Assembly (NCBI GenBank): GCA_918807975.1 | Contig: OU964918.1 | Coordinates: 6,882,001 to 6,946,000, forward strand | Origin: Aplidium turbinatum | Lineage: Eukaryota; Chordata; Ascidiacea; Aplousobranchia; Polyclinidae | Reading direction: 5' to 3' | Length of the DNA: 64,000 nucleotides | Shown: positions 54,726-64,000 of the stretch, in pieces | Position numbering within the stretch: position 1 is the first letter of the stretch | How the letters are laid out: each line of letters opens with the position of its first letter | The notes under the pieces: model-generated | Told to the model about the DNA's origin: nothing | Databases searched by the model: none | What the model saw: the letters and a program-made list of their open reading frames with translations, nothing else | Position numbers and translations under genes: made by a program

Positions 54726-56730
54726 TGCTGCGCAATCTACTTCATAAAACAATCTGCAAAAATCTTGTGGTAGGCCTATAGCCTATACATAATGCGGTGA
54801 TAGTAGCAACATTCGAATCCTGATAAAAGCACTTCTCGTTGACATAATAGTCATTTTTATGCCACTTGAAAGTGAAGATAGCCTACCACTTTTTGAAAAA
54901 ATCGAGTAGGCTACTTCTAAAAATGTTACTTCAAAACCAATAAACAGGTCACGTAATTGCCGTAAAAAGTATTAAATAGTTTACCCTGAAGAATAGATAT
55001 GAGTCAACTGCAATAAACCTTACCTGAGTTTCATGATGATCATTCATTTGGGCAGTGCTCTCATAAACGAAAACCTGAAAGTCCCCAAAGCTACGTCTAA
55101 AAATTCCTAGATTACATCAAAGTTCCCTAAATCATTATTACATTCGAACAGTTTCACGTTCTGAAACAAAAAGCAAGAGTTAAGCGGTTTAAACAACAAC
55201 ACTAGCAAAAACCATTCTACATAACTTTGTTGTATTAGTGGGCAAAGTCTCACAGCAAAAAGCAGTACGGTATGTTAAATTACAGTGATGTTTAACATTA
55301 CAGGGATACAGTGAAGATTTCCCAATGCTTATCACATGCTAAAAATGACATAAACTGTGCACGACTATCGACTTATTCATGAGAGCTAATTCGACTAGTA
55401 ATTAGTTGATTAGTTCATGTGCTTCAGCATCTGTAGCTGAACTCTTCATGAGCCCTTGCCAACTGCAACAATTTAGCTCGATCCCTTAATCCCAGTTTGT
55501 CAGCTGACTTCATACCTTGGGTGTGTAGCAAACCAACTAAACTTTCTCACTTTAAACTGCTCCTGTAGTCAGTTTTAATGTTCTTCAAGCTATGCGTACT
55601 AAAAAGTCATTCAACTGGGGCATTTAAACATGGTAGGGACATTAGGCAAGTGACTACTGTACTTTGCTATGAACTCAAATACGGAAGAAAACTTGACAAA
55701 TAAACTTCCATTCATTCTGCAAGCGAACAAGACAAAACTGCAAATGCAAATGTCGTCCAACTCCATTTGGGTTTTCGCGCGTTTTTTACGATTCACGTCA
55801 CAGACAATTGTAGTTTCTGACTGCGCATGCGCATCGTCATCTCTTTTTAGCAAATTTTGAAAAAGCACGTTCAGATGTCCGCCATTTTTTACAATGTACC
55901 AATCACTCGCGTTTGTCAATGCTTTAGATATGGCGTGATGTGCATATGGATGTAGAAAACGAAGAAAATACAATTCAGATGATAAAAGGAGTAAATATTA
56001 TTCCAAGATATTTACTAATCTCTCGGATCATGTGTTTGAATGCACCAATAATCATATTTTTACACTAGTCAAAACTGTGTACAAATGTTATTTAAAAATT
56101 AGGTTTGGTAAGAAAACCTGCAAGCAAATACAAGCTAAATTGGTTCGTAAAACGCTTAACAAAAATTTTGTCTTAATAAACGTCTGTAGACGTTGAATCA
56201 GTGTAAAAATGACAGATTTTGTTGTATGGCTTGGCTGTAACAGCGCAGCTTTCACGCAAATTTGAGACAGTAACAATAGCGAATGCCTTTTTTTAATTTC
56301 TTCAATCGAGATGCGCTGTTTAGTTGTTATAAGATGTTTATGTTTTTTTTAAAGTGCTTGCCTGAAACACATGGTAAGGGAAACTGTGGTCCAATTATTC
56401 AGTTCAGTGTTGTCATAATTTTTTTCGAAAATAAAATGAAAACTTCGAAAACAAAAATGAACGGAGCACGTAAAAATTGCGAGATGAAACTACAGCCCTG
56501 ATCAATTTTAAGAAGGCAGAATATAGTTATATAGAGCCATAGTAGAACACTAAAAAAACTAGCTGCTGCTAACAAACTTGAAAAACTGCAGCTAAATTTG
56601 CAAATTAGTGTTTTTTTTTCAGAATTAGTGATCCTCATAGTGATGCATGATTTAGAAAAACATTTCAAATTTTTTTTTTACTTATAGCAATAACATAAAA
56701 AAATTGAGGGGTTACCGTAGTTCGCCCGCA
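54726..56730. other. Two kilobases without recognised features
   Basis: AT-rich with TAGGCCTA/TAGGCTAC-type words near 54770-54910. The 120-codon minus-strand frame 55973-55611 (MYFLRFLHPYAHHAISKALT...) has no domain I recognise and overlaps a plus-strand frame of similar quality. A 55900-56700 stretch of short frames is likewise unassigned. Confidence 0.35.
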
Positions 56731-56990
56731 AATAATGACGTTGGTCCAACGTTCTGTACAACTGCACACCAACATTGGAAAAATCGACTTCCTAATTCTA
56801 AGTTTTTTTGCATTTTCATTGTCCCATTACAATTGTAAAAGGAATACGATGAAGCAAACTTAAACAATTCTTCGAAGGTATCTTCAATTAAAATATTTCA
56901 AAAGTTGGCAAAGTTGGCAAAACTACACTACCCTCAGCCAACCCGAACAACCGTCAGCCAACGTTGGGCCAAGGAAAAATGTTTACTGGG
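56731..56990. mobile_element. Relative of the CCCAGCAAACATT element
   Basis: Its right end, read on the minus strand, is CCCAGTAAACATTTTTCC then TTGGCCCAACGTTGGCTGAC, matching the left end of 46186-46930 at most positions. Words like GTTGGTCCAACGTT occur near the other side. No tandem array here and the left boundary is uncertain. Confidence 0.55.
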
Positions 56991-57392
56991 AAAGATACGG
57001 CCTGATTTGTCACATTTTGCAGAAATTTCCAAGTTTTTCTAACTCTGGGCGAACGTTTAAATAAATTTTTCTAAAAATTAGATTTTTACGCTTTCTTTAT
57101 TCTTTTCCCCAGATGACACAATAGGTTTTAACATTCTCACATGTTGAAAAACAAAGAAAATTCGATTTCGAAGATTTTAGTCAGACTGTTAATTTTCAAT
57201 AACAGTCTGATTTTGCGTTTTTCAACTTACTTTTTCTCATTTGCTACTGCTTCCCCAAGGCAACAAAAAGTTTTATGTCATTAGGAAACCGCAAAAAGTA
57301 AAAACATCTCAAAAAATGTCAGTCAATCACCAGCAGTAGCTGTAATCAAAATCTGCAAAATGTGACAAATCAGGCCGCTCCAGGTGGCCATG
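56991..57392. mobile_element. Foldback MITE, family 1, copy 2 (inverted)
   Basis: The complement of 13741-14159 over nearly its whole length, including AAAGATACGGCCTGATTTGT at the left, the central AACAGTCTGA palindrome and CCAGGTGGCCATG at the right. Its outer left arm (CCATGGCCACCT) is replaced by the end of the element at 56731. Confidence 0.87.
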
Positions 57393-57577
57393 TTGATATC
57401 AAATAAATTTTGCCCGTAAAAGTCCAAATGAAACTTCCATCATGAAACTATGATATATAGCATTCACTAAAAATTGTGTATTTGATGGTACAAAACTTTA
57501 AAAATTGCAACTAACCTCAACTGGAATGCATTGATCGTTGCAACACTCACACGTAGTCATCATGCAAATGAAGCGAT

Positions 57578-58134
57578 TGTTCCCGACAATTTTCACCAAA
57601 TCAAACGTCATATAAAAACCGTTCAAGTCTACTGAATATTACGTCATGGAAATTCCTAAAGCATGTGCCAAAATTGCACCATCGTTCATAAGACCTGTTT
57701 GGACCTGTTTGGGCCTGTTTAAACAGGAAATATTACATCAGCTTAAACACCTGTTGGAATGACTTCATAATTGTCTTTCATTTATTGCGTCACAGTTACT
57801 TTCTACGTGAATTTGAGATATTGATATCTATTCTGGTCATTCGTAAAATGATTGTTTGAAAGTTGGCCGCACATTTAACTGTTGGCTTAGTGCTTGCTAG
57901 CTGGACAAAAGTTCCGTCTTTTATCCAAGTAATCTGTTGTGTAGTGACAGTTTAAGTGGTGTACGCGTTGCACCCCCTCGTTTTTGGTAGCCGTGGGCTA
58001 ATTTTTACAGAAATACACTGTTTGAAAAGAAGTTCAAGTGTGTGTTTCTTCGGTCATTATATGCAGACGAAAGGATCCGGGAACTTTAAGTTACAATTTT
58101 CCCACGAAGAAATTATGGTTTACCGCTGTGACCA
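57578..58134 (+). repeat. BEL/Pao 5' LTR
   Basis: 557 bp, TGTTCCCGACAATTTTCACC at the start and CCGCTGTGACCA at the end. Closely matches the LTR at 37809-38365. Confidence 0.94.
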
Positions 58135-58544
58135 TAAAAAATAAAAGACGAAGTTGTTAGTTGGTAGGCTACAAAAGCAAAGAAATAATAAAAGAAGATC
58201 TTGTTGGTTGGTAGTCTAAAGAAGCAAAGAAAATTAAAGACATTTCTTCTCGGTAGGCAACTGAAGAACTTTAAGCTAAAAAGTAAAGACATTTCTTCTC
58301 AGTTTGGTACAGAAGAAAAATAACTTTGACATTTATTGGCAAGAAAGAAGATTAAAGGCAATCCATCTGTGCTTGAAGATTCAAGTGGAAGAATCCAAGC
58401 AAGTTTTGTGGACGTTTGGACTTCACATACTCGTACAGCTACGGTATCGTGCATTTAAATTCTTTTTTGTATTTTTACGGTCTTTGCAGTTAAGTTTTTT
58501 ATAACTACTGTAATTTTGTGTGTTTGTGTAACTTAATTTTTTAA

Positions 58545-61500
58545 TTGTTAAATTTAGCCCTAACATTTAATATGTCTACACTCGGTGGCGACAGGGACTC
58601 GACCGCCGTCGACTCGACTGAGTTTAAGCCTGATGATGTTCTTTGCGGTCGGGCAGGCCATTCTGGGGAGGGACCCATTAATGATGAGGCTAAGTCAGTT
58701 CGAGAGGCCCGGCATCTTAGACGGGATATTTTGACTCAAATTGGGAAACTTTCTGTAGCCCTAGGTTCTTTGAGTGATAAGCAGGAACTGTTAATTTTTA
58801 GATCTAAGTTATCTACTTTAGAAGAGGAATTACGGCATTTCCATGCTCTTTTGAGTAAAATTGTTAACTCTGCAATCTTGGCAGAACTTCGTGATAGGGT
58901 AGATCCCGAATTTAACTCGTTAAAAAATAACTTCGAACAAAAAGAAAGTGAGTTGTCAGATAGGTTGGATGCTGACATACATCCTGAGGATAGCGCCTCA
59001 AATGTAAGCACTAGGATGTCTGAGAGCTCGTCACGGATAGTTGCACAAATTAACCTACAGTTAAGACGAGAGGAGCTCCAGATCCAAGCTGAGGCCGAAG
59101 CAAGAGCTGCTGAGGCCATCGCAAGAGCTGAAGCCATACGAGCTGAGGCTGCCGCACGAGCAGAGGCTGCCGCAAGAGCTGAGGCCATACGAGCTGAGGC
59201 CATACGAGCTGAGGCCATACGAGCTGAGGCTGCCGCGAGAGCTGAGGCCGACGCGAGAGCTGCTGAGGCCGAAGCGAGAGCTGCTGAGGCCGCCGCGAGA
59301 GCCGAAGCTAGAGCTGCTGAGTTCGCACTCAAAGACGCTCAGTTGAGGGCCGAACAACGCAAAGAGGTAGTTTTAGCTGAATATCGTTCTGAGTTGGGCT
59401 CCCGGCGTAGCTCTAGGAAGGGCTCTTATGGCATTCCAGAAGTGAACATCAATCACAGTTTAATTTACCTAACCTTTTCCACACGCCTGTTCAATCCGTA
59501 AGTGGACCTGTACAATCCACATGTTTTCCAGCTGTTTCAGGAGGTCTCGGGGCCGCGGCTAAGGATCTTCCGAAGGCTGTAGAGCCAAGGTCTGCAAATT
59601 ACAACCGAACTCCTCCCCCAGAGCGTACAGGTCACGGGGCCGCCATTAGCAGTAATGCTTTGCCCCCTTCACAGTTTTCAGCGCCGCTAGTTTTTGATCG
59701 CCCAGCTACACGTAATTTGGGTGGTTGTGAGAGGCGTATCGTGTCTCCTGATTTTAACGTATGTGAGGATCGTGATCGGGCTGTGCATGTGACTGAGCCC
59801 ACTCAGCCCATTAAGGGATATAGCTTGTCTTCTCCCGCTAAATCGAGTTCTCAACAGCAGGATTGCTTTTTTGAATACCAAAATAGTAGGACGTTCTTCG
59901 ATAAGGCGGCCTTGATTGGTTACGATGGTAATAATATGCCATTTGTCTTCTTTAAAAATCGTGTTATGGCCTTGATGGCAGCTTCGCCCTTTAAGGGAAC
60001 TCGTTTGACTTTGTTGCAAGCATCGCCCAGCTACACGTAATTTGGGTGGTTGTGAGAGGCGTATCGTGTCTCCTGATTTTAACGTATGTGAGGATCGTGA
60101 TCGGGCTGTGCATGTGACTGAGCCCACTCAGCCCATTAAGGGATATAGCTTGTCTTCTCCCGCTAAATCGAGTTCTCAACAGCAGGATTGCTTTTTTGAA
60201 TACCAAAATAGTAGGACGTTCTTCGATAAGGCGGCCTTGATTGGTTACGATGGTAATAATATGCCATTTGTCTTCTTTAAAAATCGTGTTATGGCCTTGA
60301 TGGCAGCTTCGCCCTTTAAGGGAACTCGTTTGACTTTGTTGCAAGCAGCTTGTGTTAGAACAGCTGCACAAACGATTGCTAATTTGGTTTCTGACACTCC
60401 TGGCTTGTCAGAGGAAGACAGGATAGAAATGTCGTTAGCTCGCTTGTCCCAACGTTTTGGGGTTCGTGGAGGTCTTTTCGCAGAACCAGAAATTAGAAAG
60501 TATCGCTATGGTAGCAAATTGACTTCTATCTCTTCCAGTGATTTGAAAGAGTTTAAAGATGAATTGTCGCAGTGTTTGCTTTACGCGAAAGCTTATGGTC
60601 AGCGTGATAAATTAGAAGGACGTTTTGTTTTGGATTTGGCTAAGCGACTCCCGTTTGACGCTAAGCAGCGTTATCTTGACTTTTTAGGTGATCAGTATGG
60701 TAGCACTGAGGAACCTACCTTTCAGAGTTTGTTTGATTTTGTAGTACGGGAGGAAACGCGCAAGTCGACTGATTTTAGCATTATGCTAATGGGCGATTCT
60801 GGTGAGTCGCAGCATTTTAAAAAGTTTGGCAAAGGAAAATTGCCTTCATGTCCGGTTAGGCAGACGTCGGTAAAACCCCATGATAATGTGATTTCAGGGA
60901 GTTCGCAGTACTCGACTGCTGTTGGCGCACCGCGCGGCGGTGTGGCCAGACGTAGTGACATACCGGCATGTTTTTGTTGTTCGTCACGTGGTCAAGTTGA
61001 ATATCATTTTTTGTCTAATTGTAAAGAATTTTTGCGCTTGACACCTAAAAATCGGAGAGATGTCATTGTGAAAGCTGGCAAATGCTTGAATTGTTTGCGC
61101 CAGCATATGGTTAGAGACTGTAATCATGCAAATAACTGTCGTAAGTGTGGACCTACCAACGATAGGAAACACTATTTTCTTCTGCATGATTTTTATGTGA
61201 CGTCACGTGATTCTCTGGATTTGGTCGGTAAAGATGAGGCTGGTGCCAGAGTTCCTGTGCGTAATGTTAAGATTGGAAATGTTAAAGCAGCCTTTAACCG
61301 CGTTACTGCTGCTCGTGTTTTGAATCCAATGACTGGCAAATCGAAGTTGGTGTATTGTCAGCATGATCCTGGTTCGCAGTTGACCTTTGTTTCGAGTGAC
61401 TTGGTGTGCGAACTTGGTCTTAAACCGTATGATAAAGCGTCGTTTAAAATAGATACTCTGGCTGGTCAGAAACCTACTTGTGCTGACCTTGTTAAACTCA

Positions 61501-62810
61501 ACATCCAGTCGTTAGAGACTGATGAACTGTTTTGTGATATAACCTCGGTGGTTAACCCAGCTTGGGCTGACGATGTTAAAACTTTACCTCATAAACAAGA
61601 TTTAAGTGGTTTCCGTCATTTTCATGACGTGAATATGTTTCATTTGAATGATTGTAGTACTGTAGATGTACTGATTGGCAATGACAACGCTTATTTGATG
61701 TGGGCAAAAGAAGAACGTGTTGGTGAAAATCGCAGTGAACCGCATGCTTTACTCACTCCTCTCGGTTGGTTGGCTTGTGGTGGTAAGTCACCCTTAGTTG
61801 AAAGCGTTGCTAAAGTGTGCAGAGTGCAGACGTCTTCAGAGTCGGATGTCATCTCTGGCTTTCAGCGTAAAATTGAGTCTCGCGATATGGAAATAGCAGA
61901 CCTGAATAAAGTCATTCAGGATTTGACTTTGCAAAATGAAACCTGTGAATTGTCTCGCAATGATATTTTGGCTAGAGAACTTGTCGAACCGAATATTGAG
62001 TTGAAAGATGGTCGATTTGAGATACCTGTTCCGTTGAAGGAAGATATTGATTTACCTAACAATTTTGTGTTTGCGTCAGATAGAGCTGCTGATTTAAAGA
62101 AGAAGGCTTTAAAACAATCTGAATTCCGAGGAACTTGTGTAAATGATGTAATGTCTTCTTGTCCTGACTTGTCTGCCTTGTTAAACCCTCTGGCAGATGT
62201 CTTGGCTAGATTTCGGCTTGAAAGATTTGGTTTCATGGCTGATGTGACCAAATACTTTTTTCACATTTTGGACTCTTCAATTCGTAAGCCCAATTTTATT
62301 GAACTGCTTACGTACACAGGCAGTGCCGTTCGGATCGTGAACGAACGCCCTTTGGTACCTTTGAGTGACGACCCTAGGGATTTTACTGTCATCACCCCTG
62401 CCTCACTTTTGACCCCATACTTAGACCCATACTGTGCTGTTGGGCAATCACATGATCGTGACCAATTAAGAAGGGATTATCGGTTCAATTTGTCACTTTC
62501 TCAGCAGTTTTGGAATAAATGGATCGATTTTTACTTGCCAGGTCTTCAGGGCCGGAAAAAATGGCTAAAAATGGCCGAGAATTTGGAGCCTGGTCAACTT
62601 GTAGTGGTAGGTTCTCTCCAAGACATTGGTAAACGTGGGAAGTATCAACTTGGGAGGGTGCATGAGGTAGTTCCACAAATTAGGAAAGGGAAGCCTGTGG
62701 TTCGTAGAGCCAAAGTTGCCGTCTGCAACTATGATGAGAGTACGGGGAAAGTGAAAGTAGACTACGTGTTGAGGGATATTTCGTGCCTCGCCCCCGTAAA
62801 GAACACCTAA
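58545..62810 (+). pseudogene. BEL/Pao gag-pol remnant
   Basis: Fossil coding region. Parts seen are the gag N-terminal part with an Arg-Ala-Glu-rich coiled coil (about 59080-59330), the central gag region, CCHC-like zinc knuckles (about 60970-61150), a retropepsin-like segment (near 61365) and the integrase C-terminal part ending at 62810. The catalytic reverse-transcriptase and RNase H regions seen in the sister are not represented. The number of Ala-Glu repeat units differs from the sister. About three or four breaks; not functional as it stands. Confidence 0.9.
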
Positions 62811-63115
62811 GTGTTAGGGTTTGAGCCTGGTTTTGTCTGCGGTGGCCGACCCTTGTCTGAGCCCGGAACAGTCGGTTATTAGCGCAACCATTGTATATAG
62901 CGTCATTTAGCGTGTACCTATGGTACCAATTTCATGTATCGTCGTGTTTATTCTTATTGCTGTTCATTCTTTGCATGCCCTTTGTATTTGCGTATTAACT
63001 TAAACGTGAGTGATTCAAACTATTTGTGTATCATGTGTTTTTATTCATTGGCTCACAATTGTCGTCATTTCTTTTTAGTTATGCCATGTCAGACTGTCAT
63101 AACTAGGGGCCGCTA

Positions 63116-63672
63116 TGTTCCCGACAATTTTCACCAAATCAAACGTCATATAAAAACCGTTCAAGTCTACTGAATATTACGTCATGGAAATTCCTAAAGC
63201 ATGTGCCAAAATTGCACCATCGTTCATAAGACCTGTTTGGACCTGTTTGGGCCTGTTTAAACAGGAAATATTACATCAGCTTAAACACCTGTTGGAATGA
63301 CTTCATAATTGTCTTTCATTTATTGCGTCACAGTTACTTTCTACGTGAATTTGAGATATTGATATCTATTCTGGTCATTCGTAAAATGATTGTTTGAAAG
63401 TTGGCCGCACATTTAACTGTTGGCTTAGTGCTTGCTAGCTGGACAAAAGTTCCGTCTTTTATCCAAGTAATCTGTTGTGTAGTGACAGTTTAAGTGGTGT
63501 ACGCGTTGCACCCCCTCGTTTTTGGTAGCCGTGGGCTAATTTTTACAGAAATACACTGTTTGAAAAGAAGTTCAAGTGTGTGTTTCTTCGGTCATTATAT
63601 GCAGACGAAAGGATCCGGGAACTTTATATTACAATTTTCCCACGAAGAAATTATGGTTTACCGCTGTGACCA
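63116..63672 (+). repeat. BEL/Pao 3' LTR
   Basis: 557 bp, nearly identical to the 5' LTR, followed by the GCGAT target duplication. The preceding CTAGGGGCCGCTA is a poor polypurine tract and may be the plus-strand primer. Confidence 0.94.
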
Positions 63673-63677
63673 GCGAT

Positions 63678-64000
63678 ATCAGAGCAATAAAAACAGTTAA
63701 TACAGCAAGCTGGAACTCTCACAGAAGTAAAACCACAGCGTTGTAAGAATGAGTGTTAGATGGTATGTAGCAATTAAAAATTAGCTGAAGAATGGCTTTG
63801 AACATAATGAAAAGGTGCTTAGAAACCTAAGAAAAAAAAAAGCTAAACCTTAGTGTAGCTATCACTTTGCAAGCAACTTCTTCTTTTCACCGAATATGGC
63901 TAGGGTTAGGAGTTTATCGATTAGTACAAACAAACAATTTATTTAAAAACTAAATGCATTCGTCGGTTTTTAGATGAAGCAAAGCAGTCAATCACAAAAT
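63678..64000. other. Right-hand flank, nothing recognised
   Basis: AT-rich with one GGCTAGGGTTAGGAG word near 63900. No frame or repeat assigned before the window ends. Confidence 0.4.

Larger units (their letters stand above)
57578..63672 (+). mobile_element. BEL/Pao LTR retrotransposon, shortened and rearranged
   Basis: Same family as 30153-38365 but on the plus strand: 6095 bp with 557-bp LTRs and an exact GCGAT target duplication (57573-57577 and 63673-63677). It is shorter than its sister by about 2.1 kb and broken, with about three or four breaks. Its two LTRs are almost identical, so the insertion is young; loss of function may have preceded or accompanied integration. Confidence 0.94.

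Noticed and set aside
55611-55973. A 120-codon minus-strand frame
   Set aside because: No recognised domain, atypical composition, and an antisense frame of similar quality; left unassigned.

Overview
This is eukaryotic, animal-type DNA: AT-rich, with almost no long open frames outside mobile elements, and dense in transposons of many classes. It contains BEL/Pao LTR elements, L2-, CR1- and other LINE remnants, Penelope-like remnants, tRNA-derived SINEs, many hAT elements, a P-element/THAP transposon, a CACTG-ended transposon and several foldback or MITE-like units. A scattered TAGGCCTA/TAGGCTAC-like word recurs in the non-coding DNA. The element mix and one possible 48-bp intron fit a marine invertebrate deuterostome, perhaps an ascidian. 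That placement is a low-confidence inference. There are no operons and nothing bacterial.

Layout. 1-3130: an 837-bp block carrying a SINE is present twice in direct orientation. Between the copies lies a candidate neuropeptide precursor with a KK-QHWSPG-GKR cleavage/amidation site, its frame broken by a 16-bp duplication. A hAT MITE ends this part. 4255-5275: first copy of a paralogous segment whose second copy lies at 23885-27880. 5735-8395: a CACTAATCACTAGT-type satellite split by a CACTG-ended DNA transposon with a transposase-like frame and by a LINE fragment. 8832-11260: hAT elements and a Penelope remnant; the hAT at 9967-11260 has exact 8-bp target duplications. 12592-14159: LINE fragment and a foldback MITE. 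14395-21303 and 22715-23815: two paralogous stretches in the same order, one holding a 3.9-kb P element and the other a SINE. The second stretch preserves the empty P-element site.

24907-27690 is a stack: a solo BEL-type LTR split by a 2.5-kb hAT, which contains pieces of further hATs. 28290-29227 is a Penelope-like reverse transcriptase on the minus strand. 29400-30152 and 38366-38750 are one 78-bp satellite split by an 8.2-kb, nearly whole BEL/Pao element (minus strand, TSD GACAT). A shorter, more broken sister lies at 57578-63672 (plus strand, TSD GCGAT).

38751-57500 holds decayed transposons: a hAT with a duplicated BED finger, a pogo-like tail, an L2 LINE, a 114-bp tandem-repeat element, a TTAA-flanked element, and foldback elements with TTAGGG-like cores. 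It also contains a possible host exon with a DUF4806-like sequence.

How the parts relate: the recoverable biology is mostly element biology and insertion history. Target-site duplications and paralogous empty sites give a relative order of events. Only the neuropeptide-like locus (about 1.0-1.5 kb) and the DUF4806-like exon (about 52.2-52.4 kb) look like host coding DNA, and both appear damaged. Assignments rest on motif reading by eye; no database search was run.
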